DNA of 64,000 nt from Ditibartonella apihabitans (GTDB lineage Bacteria; Pseudomonadota; Alphaproteobacteria; Rhizobiales; Rhizobiaceae): positions 2,503,501 to 2,567,500 of the forward strand of contig NZ_CP015820.1 of assembly GCF_002007485.1 (NCBI RefSeq). Reading direction: 5' to 3'. Of the stretch, positions 28,544-37,788 are shown piece by piece. A model generated the notes under the pieces. It searched no databases. It was not told the DNA's origin and saw nothing but the letters and a program-made list of their open reading frames with translations. The position numbers were made by a program, and so were the translations under genes. Numbering within the stretch: position 1 is the first letter of the stretch; each line of letters starts with the position of its first letter.

Positions 28544-29625
28544 TGCGCATCCATTGATTGGGGACGAGGGGTGGGAACCGGAATTTTCCAGGCCGGTATT
28601 TCACCCGGTTTTGCAGGCGCCGGTGCCGAAATCAGCCGCACTTGCAACGGCGTTACATTAAGCGGTTGAGCCGAAATATAAGGTGAGTCAAAAACCACTT
28701 TTCCTTTTTCATCGCGATGTTGCATACGTGCTTTCCATGCGTCGTCATTGCATATTCTGTCTTTGATATCGCTCACCTGTGTGAGTTTCGTTCCATAAGG
28801 CTGCAAAGTTGCTAGTGTCTTTTGTGACGAGCCTTGATTGGCAAAACCGTCATTCAAAAGTTTGGCGGCGAGCGCTTCACGTTGATCAATCCGATCGGCA
28901 CCAAGCACAACGGCGATAATTGTGCGCTTGTTGCGGGTTGCCGATGCAACAAGATTAAATCCGGATGCGCAGATGAAACCGGTTTTCATGCCATCGGCGC
29001 CGGAAAAACGACCAATCAGATTATTCGTATTTTGTTCGACTTTACGCCCGCCCCCGAAATCGATCGCAGGAATAGAAAAATAATGGGCATATTCGGGAAA
29101 CTCCCGACGGATCTGTACCGCCAGAACGGCAAGGTCACGGGCTGTTGAATAATTGTCCGGATTGGGAAGGCCATTGGCATTGGCAAAATGTGTTCCGAAC
29201 ATACCAAGGCGCTGGGCTTCTGCATTCATACGAACAACAAAAGCTTGTTCCGAGCCACCCACCGTTTCGGCAATTGCCGTTGCAAGATCATTGGTGGATT
29301 TTACCAGAGTGATCGACAAGGCTGTGTCGAGATCAAGAACGGAACCGGGCTTATATCCCGAATGGCTGGGCGGAAGTTTTGCAGCCGCGGCACTCACGGT
29401 TACTCTTGTTTCGGGCGTAACGTCACCATTATGAAGAGCACGGAAAGTGACATAGGCTGTCATCATCTTTGTGAGTGAAGCAGGATACCATCGGTCGAAT
29501 GCATCATTTTGAGCAAGGATACGGCCGGTTGCAACATCAACGGATATATAAGGGTTGGCCTGAGCAGACGTCAGGCTTATAAAAAACATTACAAAAAGGG
29601 TGGATATACCCAATATCTTATGCAT
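28540..29625 (-). CDS. D-alanyl-D-alanine carboxypeptidase (DacA/DacF family)
   Basis: A 361-residue penicillin-binding protein that trims the terminal D-Ala of peptidoglycan stem peptides. It has a signal peptide (about 1-23), the SxxK nucleophile SLTK at 50-53, the SxN motif STN at 110-112 and KTG at 214-216. The C-terminal part is Pro-rich. The ATG at 29625 starts the signal peptide; 36 residues of an upstream frame are not credible. It is translationally coupled to the COG0523 gene downstream. Confidence 0.93.
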   Translation of the reverse strand: MHKILGISTLFVMFFISLTSAQANPYISVDVATGRILAQNDAFDRWYPASLTKMMTAYVTFRALHNGDVTPETRVTVSAAAAKLPPSHSGYKPGSVLDLDTALSITLVKSTNDLATAIAETVGGSEQAFVVRMNAEAQRLGMFGTHFANANGLPNPDNYSTARDLAVLAVQIRREFPEYAHYFSIPAIDFGGGRKVEQNTNNLIGRFSGADGMKTGFICASGFNLVASATRNKRTIIAVVLGADRIDQREALAAKLLNDGFANQGSSQKTLATLQPYGTKLTQVSDIKDRICNDDAWKARMQHRDEKGKVVFDSPYISAQPLNVTPLQVRLISAPAPAKPGEIPAWKIPVPTPRPQSMDAQ

Positions 29626-29970
29626 ATCAAATGATCCAAATCGGACTTGTCTTTTTGTTTGCGGTTCCTTTAGAACCTGTCTCTTACCAAATGAGCGATA
29701 AAGCTTCCTCACTCTATAGCTTAAAAAATTCAAAATCGCATAAAAATATAACCGATAACATATAAGTTGATACGAAAAACCCTAACCGAATTGGAATTAA
29801 AAAACGATTTGCCTGTGAACAAATGTTTTTTTGCCGATCATGATGCATGCTCTATAGAAATATAGTATATATTGGTTAAACTACAGCTCCAAGAATATTG
29901 AAGCGGAGTGGGTTAGTTCTTATCTGCGTGTCAGGGCATAAGTCCGAATTGAAGAGGGAAGGAAACAGAT

Positions 29971-30420
29971 ATGTATGAACGTATTCTTGTAGCAACGGAT
30001 GGTTCAGAACTTGCTGACCGTGGCGTTGATGCAGCCGTCGAGCTTGCGAAAAAAACCGGTGGCGAGCTTTTCGTTGTAACTGTCACAAGTTTAATGCCAT
30101 CTTACGGCATTGTTGTTGGTGCCGAATGGGCTTCAAGCCCGGGAGCCTTTGACGAATTCCGTAAAGAAATGGAAGACGGTGCCCGCAAAATTCTTGAGGG
30201 AGCGCTCAAAAAAGCAGAAAAGCAAGGGGTTAAAGCCAAAGGCGTTCATGCAGAAAATCAACTTGCTGCTGCCGGCATTGTCGATGCGGCAAACGAGCAT
30301 AATGCCGATCTTATTATTATTGCCTCGCATGGGCGTCGCGGTGTTAACCGGCTCATTCTTGGCAGTCAGGCTTCGGAAGTTCTGGCAATGAGTGAACGTC
30401 CGGTCATGGTGATCAAATAA
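29971..30420 (+). CDS. Universal stress protein (UspA family)
   Basis: A 149-residue single-domain Usp. It starts MYERILVATDGSELADRGVD and ends with the ATP-binding G-box pattern HGRRGVNRLILGSQASEV. The intact motif suggests the ATP-binding type. Family members respond to starvation and stress, with mostly undefined biochemistry. A good GGAAGG ribosome-binding site precedes the ATG, and a rho-independent terminator follows. Confidence 0.95.
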   Translation: MYERILVATDGSELADRGVDAAVELAKKTGGELFVVTVTSLMPSYGIVVGAEWASSPGAFDEFRKEMEDGARKILEGALKKAEKQGVKAKGVHAENQLAAAGIVDAANEHNADLIIIASHGRRGVNRLILGSQASEVLAMSERPVMVIK

Positions 30421-30442
30421 TCATTTCATTCAACGTGCTATT

Positions 30443-30470
30443 AAAAGCGGACTTTACGTCCGCTTTTTTT
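30443..30470 (+). terminator. Rho-independent terminator of the uspA-type gene
   Basis: The stem AAAAGCGGAC / GTCCGCTTTT has the loop TTTAC and is followed by Ts. The A-run on the 5' side could also serve the convergent bioY transcript. Confidence 0.9.
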
Positions 30471-30518
30471 ATGAAACATATATTTTCCTATTAATTTTTT
30501 CCCGATGAATTTTGTTTT

Positions 30519-31070
30519 TTAACGATTTCCGTCCATCGCATCCGGCAAAGCTCTGCGTAGACGGCTCGCAATCAAATAGGCGAGAACAATTTTTACCATA
30601 TCTCCGGGAATAAAAATAAGATCCCCTAAAAAAGCTTTGGAAAAATCAATTCCGCCAATAAATACGAGACCGATAATGCCGAAGAGGTGATTAATACAAA
30701 AAACGCCGACCATCATGATCAGTATTTCTTTTGCGGGTGTCAGGCTGTTGCGAAAGAGCGAATAGAAATAGCCGATAAAGCCTGCTGTAAAAGGAAAACT
30801 GATGAGATACCCGCTTGTGGGCGCAAAAAATACCGATACGCCGCCACGCCCGCCGGATAAAAGCGGGAGCCCCGCTGCAACCAGTATCAGAAACAGAAGA
30901 CAGGCGGCAAAACCCCTTTTAGCGCCCAGAATTGCACCGGACAGGATAATTCCTAAAAGTTGGGCTGTTATAGGTACCGGTATGACAGGCACCGGAATGG
31001 CCGGAAATAATCCCAAAACAGCTATAAAAGCCGCCAAAAGTGCCACTGCTACAATATCACGAACAGACAT
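30519..31070 (-). CDS. bioY: Biotin ECF transporter substrate-binding component BioY
   Basis: A 183-residue, multi-spanning membrane protein (about six helices) starting VRDIVAVALLAAFIAVLGLF, with GKRGF- and GVSVFFAPTSGYLISFP-type conserved loops. It is the S-component of an energy-coupling-factor importer for biotin. It is the third gene of bioM-bioN-bioY on minus. No BioR-type operator was recognised before the operon. Confidence 0.93.
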   Translation of the reverse strand: MSVRDIVAVALLAAFIAVLGLFPAIPVPVIPVPITAQLLGIILSGAILGAKRGFAACLLFLILVAAGLPLLSGGRGGVSVFFAPTSGYLISFPFTAGFIGYFYSLFRNSLTPAKEILIMMVGVFCINHLFGIIGLVFIGGIDFSKAFLGDLIFIPGDMVKIVLAYLIASRLRRALPDAMDGNR

Positions 31071-31082
31071 TTTCTCCCCCGC

Positions 31083-31703
31083 TCAATTTTTCCCGTTTTT
31101 ATTGTTCACATCTTCATCAAAACAACGCGCCTCGATTGCGGCTGCCACATCAGCCTGAACTTTAAGGCTTCTTATCAGAACCGGCATAATGACAGCAAAT
31201 ACACTTTTTTCCAACCCCCGTGCTTTTTGTGCCTCGCGCACTTCTTGGCTAATATCGGAAAAGATTGCAATAAATCGTAAAGTGAGCGACAGCCCGAGCG
31301 ATATTTTTGCCGGATTTACGCCGAAAAACCGCATAAATGAAAACAGTTTTTCAAAACAGGCCATCATTTTGGAAAATGGCGTCGTCAAGGTTACCAGTGT
31401 TGCAAGCAGAAGAAGACTTGATAACCTTATGACAATAAGCGCGGCACTTTCAAAATTCACCGAAAAATATTGGACGATGAATAGAGCGACGAGAAGCCAC
31501 GAAATTTTCTTAAGTTCTAAAACGGGTTTGAAAAATGGAAATCCGGCAAGAACAAAAAGACACCAGACGACAATGAGAGAAACAATCGCCAATGGAAGCG
31601 ACGCAAAATAAAAAAGCCCGATGCTCACGAAAAAAACAATAAAAAGCTTTAAGCCTGCCGGAAGCCGATGAACAAATGTCGTCCCGTAGCTCGGATCGGT
31701 CAT
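31083..31703 (-). CDS. bioN: ECF transporter transmembrane component BioN (EcfT)
   Basis: A 206-residue membrane protein with four or five helices, and the Ala-Arg motif region [17 protein letters not shown] (about 148-164) that couples to the ATPase. It is the T-component of the biotin importer. Its start overlaps the end of the bioM gene by four bases (ATGA), and bioY follows 12 bases on. Confidence 0.92.
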   Translation of the reverse strand: MTDPSYGTTFVHRLPAGLKLFIVFFVSIGLFYFASLPLAIVSLIVVWCLFVLAGFPFFKPVLELKKISWLLVALFIVQYFSVNFESAALIVIRLSSLLLLATLVTLTTPFSKMMACFEKLFSFMRFFGVNPAKISLGLSLTLRFIAIFSDISQEVREAQKARGLEKSVFAVIMPVLIRSLKVQADVAAAIEARCFDEDVNNKNGKN

Positions 31704-32374
31704 GCCATCTTCTCCACATAATAGCTGATCGATTTTTGCGGTATGTCGTCAAAGACGACTTTACCATGATCGATGACAATTGCCCGATCGAAGTTTTCGA
31801 GCATTTCAAGATCGTGAGAAACCACAATAGCCTGTTGGGAAAGTCCGAAAATTGTTTCTGTCATTTTACGCTTGTTGGAAAGGTCAAGCTGCGTGGTGGG
31901 TTCATCAAAAACGATGACTTCCGGCTCCATGACAATAACACCGCAAAGTGCAACCAATTGCCTTTGGCCACCACTCAAACTTTGCACAGATTGCAACCTC
32001 GCAGCTTGAAGGTTGAAGCGGTCAAGCACATAATCGATCCGTCGCGCGATTTCGGCTTTTTCAACCCCGATATTTTTCAAGCCGAAAGCAAGGTCTTCTT
32101 CAACAACCGGCATGACAATCTGGTTATCGGGATTTTGAAAGACAAACCCCACTTTGCGACGGATTTCTTTGCCATATTTGCGACTATCGAGCGAATCGAC
32201 CAGAACTTCACCTGATGTTGGCAATCTCAAACCGTTGAGCAATCGCACAAAAGTACTTTTGCCTGAACCATTGGCTCCGATAATAGCAATCCGCTTCTCG
32301 GCAAGTTTCAAATTCAAATTATCGAGTATCTTATGGCCGCCCGCCTCGACACAAACATTTCTAAGCTCAATCAT
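31700..32374 (-). CDS. bioM: Biotin ECF transporter ATPase BioM
   Basis: A 224-residue ABC ATPase. Walker A is [11 protein letters not shown], the signature is [14 protein letters not shown], and Walker B is [12 protein letters not shown]. It drives biotin uptake with BioN and BioY. The ATG at 32374 begins the conserved [13 protein letters not shown] strand; the longer frame from 32473 overlaps plsC and adds 33 unlikely residues. Confidence 0.93.
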   Translation of the reverse strand: MIELRNVCVEAGGHKILDNLNLKLAEKRIAIIGANGSGKSTFVRLLNGLRLPTSGEVLVDSLDSRKYGKEIRRKVGFVFQNPDNQIVMPVVEEDLAFGLKNIGVEKAEIARRIDYVLDRFNLQAARLQSVQSLSGGQRQLVALCGVIVMEPEVIVFDEPTTQLDLSNKRKMTETIFGLSQQAIVVSHDLEMLENFDRAIVIDHGKVVFDDIPQKSISYYVEKMA

Positions 32375-32444
32375 TGCAAATGAATTCCCGATTATAAAGG
32401 ATTTTTCCCGACTGATTGGACCGGAACAACCGGAGATACGAAGC

Positions 32445-33251
32445 CTAGTTACGGGTTGGCCCTGTCCAGTCAATGCCCAACTCTTTCAGTCTTTTGACTG
32501 CTGTCGGTGGCATAGCCGGAGGATTCGGATCAAGCGCGGCTTTCACGAGCAGTTCGTCACAAGCACTTTCGGTATCTTTTATCAAACGTGGTAAGAATTC
32601 GCGTTTATTCAAGTTCGCTTCAATAGGTGGCAACACACGGACACGAATTTTTCCCGGATAACGGCGGAAATTGCCACGCGGCCAATAAAGCCCGGCATTG
32701 TGGGCAATAGGCACAACCGGTAAACCGAGTTCATTATAAATGGCAACAATACCCGGTTTATAAGCGGGTTCTGCTCCCGGTTGACGGCGTGTACCTTCCG
32801 GAAAAATCAGAATCTGGCGACCTTCTGCCGCTTTTTCTTTGGCTCCTGTCAGAACCGCCTTCATGGCTTTCAAAGGTGAACCGCGATCAATAGGAATAAT
32901 GCCGGTTTTCAACATATACCAGCCGAAGATCGGTATCCACGTCAATTCGCGCTTCATAATAAGCGAGGGGTCATCAAGAAAAGGAACAAGACCGAACGTT
33001 TCCCATGCCGATTGATGTTTGGGCGCAATGATATAGGCACCCTTTGGCAGGTTCTCCAGCCCTTCGATTTCAAAATCCGTTCCGACAATATGTTTTTGCA
33101 GAAATAAATTTACCCGCGCCCATGTTTTGGGAACAATCCATGCTTTTTTGCGCGGGAGGAAAAAATAGAACGGCGCATACAAAATCATCTGGACAAAAGT
33201 TGTCACATAGAATGCTGCCGTAAACAGGATTGACCGGATTGCAAGAACCAT
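32445..33251 (-). CDS. plsC: 1-acyl-sn-glycerol-3-phosphate acyltransferase
   Basis: A 268-residue membrane-bound acyltransferase acylating lysophosphatidic acid to phosphatidic acid. It has a hydrophobic N-terminus (about 5-33), KHQSAWETF with His79 and an acidic Glu84 (the HX4D/E motif), and [10 protein letters not shown] near 146. The variant Glu is typical of rhizobial PlsC. The gene lies upstream of bioM on the same strand, separated by about 70 bases. Confidence 0.93.
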   Translation of the reverse strand: MVLAIRSILFTAAFYVTTFVQMILYAPFYFFLPRKKAWIVPKTWARVNLFLQKHIVGTDFEIEGLENLPKGAYIIAPKHQSAWETFGLVPFLDDPSLIMKRELTWIPIFGWYMLKTGIIPIDRGSPLKAMKAVLTGAKEKAAEGRQILIFPEGTRRQPGAEPAYKPGIVAIYNELGLPVVPIAHNAGLYWPRGNFRRYPGKIRVRVLPPIEANLNKREFLPRLIKDTESACDELLVKAALDPNPPAMPPTAVKRLKELGIDWTGPTRN

Positions 33252-33325
33252 GATGTTTCCATTTCAAGCTATTCAAATCAATCTTGCTTATAAAGCAAAA
33301 TGTTTCGAGAAAACACCTCAATAAA

Positions 33326-33348
33326 AAACGGCCCGTAGGCCGTTTTCA
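33326..33348 (-). terminator. Rho-independent terminator after the gluconate-dehydrogenase operon
   Basis: The stem AAAACGGCC / GGCCGTTTT has the loop CGTA, followed on minus by a T-run. It lies 27 bases after the cytochrome stop. Confidence 0.85.
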
Positions 33349-33374
33349 AATTTGTTTGCAATTTTCACACTTTA

Positions 33375-34670
33375 TTATTTCGTGCGAACCTTGGCGACAT
33401 CTGCCGCAGTGACTGCCGGAGCATCATTGGTCCAGCTCGAACGCAAGAAATTGGCAAGTGCTGCAACTTCGTCGTCATTCATGCGCCAGCCAAAGCCCGG
33501 CATTGCAAGATCGGCAGGACGTTTTTCGGTTGATGGCATACGCGAACCGTTAACGATCACGCGTAGCAACCCGCTTGCATCCTTCGCATTGACGATTTTT
33601 GCACCGTCAAGTTCAGGGAAGACGCCATTTGCACCTTTGCCGTTTACAAAGTGACAAGCATTGCAATTGTCCATGTAAAGGCGGGCACCAAGTGCCATAT
33701 CCGGTTTTGCTTCAGTCAACATATCTGTTGTCTTTTTCGGATCGCGTACCTGTTTTGGTGCGTCACCTTGAAGTGCAATATGTTTGAGATATGCAACAAT
33801 TGAATCAAGATCGTCTTCGGTTGCAAATTGCATTGATTCTTCGACAACGAGCTTCATCGGACCGACAACAGCAGAATGACTGTTGCGACCTGTCTGCAAA
33901 TAGGTCTTCAAATCATCTGCCGTCCAATTTGTAACGGACGAATTCGGGCTGCGCAAATTCGGCCCATAGAAGCCGTCAATTGTTTCACCGGTCAGGAATT
34001 TGTTGCTATCGCTATTCGTACCCGATTGGCGGAACATGAAATCACGCGGCGTATGGCAAGCACCACAGTGGCCTAAGCTTTCAATAAGATAGGCACCGCG
34101 ATCAAGTTTCGCATCGTTGAAGCGCGGCTCGAAACCACCTTTGCCGGAAATTGCAAAGAAGTTCCAAAGACGGATTCCCCAACGTTGGTTGAACGGAAAT
34201 GACAGATTGGTTTCCTTGACTTTGGCACTAACCGGTTTTACGCCATGCATGAAATAATCATAAAGCGCAACAATGTCGGGTTCGCTGATCTTGCGATAGT
34301 TTTCGTAAGGCATTGCCGGATAAAGAAGCTCGCCATTCTTGCCGATACCGTCACGCAAAGCATCACGGAATTGGTCAAGCGTCATATTCTTTATACCGTT
34401 TTCATCCGGTGTGATGTTGGATGAATAGATAATGCCGAACGGGCTCTTGACTTCGCGACCACCCGCATAAGGTTGACCACCGGGTGCGGTATGGCAGGCT
34501 GCACAATCGGCCATTCTGGCGAGATATTCACCCCGTCCCTGTTCCGGTTTGAAGTCCGGAGAAAGAGCTTCTGTCGGGCCGGTTCGTTTGATTGGCACAA
34601 ACATGATTGCCAGAATGACAATAATTGCAAGGATTACCAATCCAATAATAATTTGTACTAAACGTTTCAT
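33375..34670 (-). CDS. Triheme cytochrome c subunit, gluconate 2-dehydrogenase type
   Basis: A 431-residue cytochrome with an uncleaved N-terminal membrane anchor (about residues 4-26) and three heme-attachment sites: CAACH (56-60), CGACH (202-206) and CNACH (336-340). It passes electrons from the flavoprotein subunit to quinone in the inner membrane, facing the periplasm. GGAG lies 8 bases before the ATG. It is 12 bases after the GMC gene and is the last gene of the operon. Related subunits serve alcohol, fructose and sorbitol dehydrogenases, so substrate rests on the partner genes. Confidence 0.93.
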   Translation of the reverse strand: MKRLVQIIIGLVILAIIVILAIMFVPIKRTGPTEALSPDFKPEQGRGEYLARMADCAACHTAPGGQPYAGGREVKSPFGIIYSSNITPDENGIKNMTLDQFRDALRDGIGKNGELLYPAMPYENYRKISEPDIVALYDYFMHGVKPVSAKVKETNLSFPFNQRWGIRLWNFFAISGKGGFEPRFNDAKLDRGAYLIESLGHCGACHTPRDFMFRQSGTNSDSNKFLTGETIDGFYGPNLRSPNSSVTNWTADDLKTYLQTGRNSHSAVVGPMKLVVEESMQFATEDDLDSIVAYLKHIALQGDAPKQVRDPKKTTDMLTEAKPDMALGARLYMDNCNACHFVNGKGANGVFPELDGAKIVNAKDASGLLRVIVNGSRMPSTEKRPADLAMPGFGWRMNDDEVAALANFLRSSWTNDAPAVTAADVAKVRTK

Positions 34671-34682
34671 CGGATGTTTCTC

Positions 34683-36452
34683 CTATGCCAAAGGCCGCGG
34701 GTTTTTGAGGTAATCGGACTTGATATTTTCAAGCATCCAATAGGTCAAAGCGCCGAGCGTTCCTGTAGGATTATGCTGGATGTTCTGCGGGAACGCATTG
34801 GCACCCGGAATAAACAGATTGTGGTAATCCCAGTGTTGGAGATAACGGTTCAATGCCGAACGTTTGGGGTCTGTACCCATAATCGCACCACCCACAGTGT
34901 GGGTTGTTTGATAAATACGGGTATCATATTGCTGGCCCTCTTTCATCGCCGGTTTCTGGCGATATTCATCAGGACCAATTGCCTCGGCAATCTTGTTGAT
35001 CTTGTCTGTGATGAATTGCGACATCCTGATTTCATTATTGTGCCAGTTGAACGTCATACGCATCAACGGACGGCCGAATTTATCTTTATAAGTCGGGTCA
35101 AGATCAAGATAGGCATCACGATAGGACATAACCGAACCGTGCTGGCCGATCGACATGGCATGTCCATACCAATCGCCAACAGCCTTTTTCCATTCAGCAC
35201 CCCATGCCGGTGTGCCACCTGGCAACGGCATATTGCGAATTGGTTGGCCGTTGGTCTGGCCTGACGAAATACGGCTGCCACCGATAAAGCCTTCTTTGGC
35301 CATATCGATCTGGTTGAAGCTGTAATCATCAAGATAAGAACCGTTACAACCGGTACCGACAAATGGATTGAACACTTTGTCTTTGAAGAACAATGTGCCA
35401 CCGCCAATAGCAGTCTGGTAGGCATAGTTACGGCCGATAACACCTTCACCGGTAATCGGGTCATAGGGTTGACCGAGACCGGAAAGCAACAACAGGTGAA
35501 CATTGTTGATCATGAAACCGCCAAGAATAACGAGATCTGCCGGCTGGAAGAATTCTTCATTCTTTTCATTGACATAAGTAACACCGGTTACAGTCTTGCC
35601 ATCTGCAGATTTTTCAATACGCAAGACTTCCGACTTAACCCGATATTCAAAATTCTTATAACGTTTCAAGGCAGCCAGAACACTGACTTGCGGTGAAGCT
35701 TTCGAATAATTGAGGCAGCCATAACGTTCGCAGAAACCGCAATAGTTACAAGGCCCCATCTGCATACCGTAAGGGTTTGTATAAGCCTCGGAAGCAATAG
35801 CCGACGGGCACGGAAACGGATGAAGCCCGATTTTCTTTGCACCTGCTGCAAAGAGCCGCCCATTATAAGTATAAGGCAAAGCCGGCATAGGATAGGGGTT
35901 CTTGCGCGGGCCTTCGAATGGATCGCCACCTTCCTGAATTTTACCGTTCAGATTGCCGGCAGTACCCGAAACGCCTACGACCTTTTCAAACATATCGAAA
36001 TGTCTTTCCAGTTCGTCATAGGTAACGCCCCAGTCCTGAATGGTCATATCTTCCGGAATGATATTGCCGAAAGTTTCTTCGATATAGGAACGGGCTCTGA
36101 GCTCTTCCGGCTGTGCACGCCATGTCATGCCGTTCCAGTGGATACCGGCTCCGCCAACGCCGATGCCGGGAAGAAAAGAACCCAATTGGCGATAGGGAAG
36201 AGCGACCTGATCAAGGCCTCTACGAATCGTTAACGTATGATCGCGCGGGCGGACAGCGGTACCGAGACGAACACCGTATTTCAATTCGTCAGCAGGCTTC
36301 GGATAAGCAAAACTCGGAACGGTATCGCGGTCTTCACCACGTTCGAGTGCGACAATTTCCAAACCTTCTTTTGCAAGTTCGATGCCACTGATTGCGCCGG
36401 TCCATCCGAGGCCGATGATGACAACGTCTTTCTTCTTCATTGTTTGTGTCAT
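34683..36452 (-). CDS. GMC-family FAD dehydrogenase large subunit, gluconate 2-dehydrogenase type
   Basis: A 589-residue flavoprotein. FAD motif GLGWTGAISGIELA is near 14-27, and GGAGIHWNGMTWR is at 100-112. A Cys cluster, CNYCGFCERYGC (235-246), is the position where related membrane dehydrogenases bind a [3Fe-4S] centre. The C-terminal catalytic region has HTVGGAIMGTDP and HNPTGTLGALTYW. Substrate could be gluconate or another sugar acid or polyol. No signal peptide is present; it is presumably exported with the Tat-bearing small subunit. It is the middle gene of the operon. Confidence 0.92.
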   Translation of the reverse strand: MTQTMKKKDVVIIGLGWTGAISGIELAKEGLEIVALERGEDRDTVPSFAYPKPADELKYGVRLGTAVRPRDHTLTIRRGLDQVALPYRQLGSFLPGIGVGGAGIHWNGMTWRAQPEELRARSYIEETFGNIIPEDMTIQDWGVTYDELERHFDMFEKVVGVSGTAGNLNGKIQEGGDPFEGPRKNPYPMPALPYTYNGRLFAAGAKKIGLHPFPCPSAIASEAYTNPYGMQMGPCNYCGFCERYGCLNYSKASPQVSVLAALKRYKNFEYRVKSEVLRIEKSADGKTVTGVTYVNEKNEEFFQPADLVILGGFMINNVHLLLLSGLGQPYDPITGEGVIGRNYAYQTAIGGGTLFFKDKVFNPFVGTGCNGSYLDDYSFNQIDMAKEGFIGGSRISSGQTNGQPIRNMPLPGGTPAWGAEWKKAVGDWYGHAMSIGQHGSVMSYRDAYLDLDPTYKDKFGRPLMRMTFNWHNNEIRMSQFITDKINKIAEAIGPDEYRQKPAMKEGQQYDTRIYQTTHTVGGAIMGTDPKRSALNRYLQHWDYHNLFIPGANAFPQNIQHNPTGTLGALTYWMLENIKSDYLKNPRPLA

Positions 36453-36455
36453 GAT

Positions 36456-37172
36456 TTAAGCCCTTTGACCTGAGAGTGAAACGGGCCCGAGTTTATAAGG
36501 AACATTGTCCTTTTCGACCCATTCGAGGAAGCTTGCACGTGCACCGGGGAACCCGATGTAAACCCATGCAGCCATGTCATAATTGCCACCATATTGGGGA
36601 TCTGCGAAATAACCTTCCTTGGTGTTTTGCAAAAGGAACGAGAAGAAATCGCCAGAACGCAATTCAGCAATTTCGACTTCATCCTTTTCGATACGCTTCA
36701 AAGCTTCATCCTGTTTTTCAGCGGGAAGCTCGGCAAAAATCGCACCATATTGGGCTTTGCACCATTCATTGATCTTCGGAATAGCAATGCGATAGGCTTC
36801 GGCAGGTGAAGGTTCTGCCTGATAACCTGTGTAACGCGGTGCATCACGATTGAAAGGTGCCTGCCTATACCAGTGGTCCCCTTGCCCCCATGGATCAGCC
36901 ATTTGCTTATCAATGAAAACCGGAACACGTGCTTCCAAAGCACCGGGTCCTTTCCCGTCTGAAGGGATGATTCGGGCAGTAGCGGCCATCACAAAAGCCC
37001 ACTCTTCAGCGTTAAAGAAAGACCGCTGATAGTTTTGTAAAGGAACTGGCCCTTGTGGCTGTGCCATAACGTGACGGGCCGATAATGCGGCGGCTGCACA
37101 TGCTGCTGCCCCAATAAGAAGGCCCCGCCGCGTAATGGACAGGTTGGTTGCGTTCAAATTTTTTCGTGTCAT
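36456..37172 (-). CDS. Gluconate 2-dehydrogenase small (gamma) subunit, Tat-exported
   Basis: A 238-residue protein of the gluconate 2-dehydrogenase subunit 3 family. A twin-arginine signal (TRRGLLIG, Arg15-Arg16) and hydrophobic stretch lead to HVMAQ. It is needed for maturation or export of the complex in related systems. The ATG at 37172 has GGAGG five bases upstream; a GTG four codons earlier is inside that ribosome-binding site. It is the first gene of the operon; only three bases separate it from the GMC gene. Confidence 0.9.
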   Translation of the reverse strand: MTRKNLNATNLSITRRGLLIGAAACAAAALSARHVMAQPQGPVPLQNYQRSFFNAEEWAFVMAATARIIPSDGKGPGALEARVPVFIDKQMADPWGQGDHWYRQAPFNRDAPRYTGYQAEPSPAEAYRIAIPKINEWCKAQYGAIFAELPAEKQDEALKRIEKDEVEIAELRSGDFFSFLLQNTKEGYFADPQYGGNYDMAAWVYIGFPGARASFLEWVEKDNVPYKLGPVSLSGQRA

Positions 37173-37371
37173 AAATACCTCCACGAGCGAAATACTGTGC
37201 CCTCGTTACACGAATTATGGCAAGATTTAAGCAACAAGACCGTGAGCTCCGAAAAAGTGATAAACCTTCAGTTGATTGTCACATTTTTAAACGTTGATAT
37301 CTTTATCCATTTTCTATTTTTTTGTTTTCGTTTATGCTTCGTTAAAAGTTTGAAAAGGGGGGGATATTCTC

Positions 37372-37788
37372 GTGAAACAGAATCACTTGATAGTTTTCGT
37401 GCTCGCCCCTTTATGGATAGCAGGCTCGCTCGTCTTTTCTTCTGCCAGAACCCCGTCCTTCGAACCTGAAGGTCGCTATTGCGGTTTCGTCTATAATGCC
37501 GGTTATCTGGTTCGTTCCGAGGTCGTGCTCGGCAAAACTGAAGATGGCCGCTTAATCGGCACCATGACTTATCGCGATGGGGACGATGTCACCAAGGGGA
37601 CGGTCGAAGAAATTGTAAAAAAGCAAGGTCGTGAACGATCGGTCGAATGGAAAGATAAATACGGTTCCGGACTTGCTATCTGGAAATTTGATGAAAAATT
37701 TGATGAATTTGAAGGCCTTTGGGGAACAGGTATGAACATTCCCCAATATACTTGGACAGGAAAACGCTGCAATGACGTCACCAGTTAA
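37372..37788 (+). CDS. Secreted hypothetical protein
   Basis: A 138-residue protein with a signal peptide (about 1-25) and a mature domain of beta-strand-rich character (GRYCGFVYNAGYLVRSEVVL, then EGLWGTGMNIPQYTWTGKRC). Two Cys, near the start and end of the mature part, could form a disulfide. No family is recognised. The start is GTG with a G-rich stretch upstream. It overlaps the thiD start by 17 bases and is transcribed with it; it diverges from the gluconate-dehydrogenase operon. Confidence 0.7.
   Translation: MKQNHLIVFVLAPLWIAGSLVFSSARTPSFEPEGRYCGFVYNAGYLVRSEVVLGKTEDGRLIGTMTYRDGDDVTKGTVEEIVKKQGRERSVEWKDKYGSGLAIWKFDEKFDEFEGLWGTGMNIPQYTWTGKRCNDVTS

Noticed and set aside
32375-32444. BioR-type operator before the biotin importer genes
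   Set aside because: No TTATMKATAA-like palindrome is visible.
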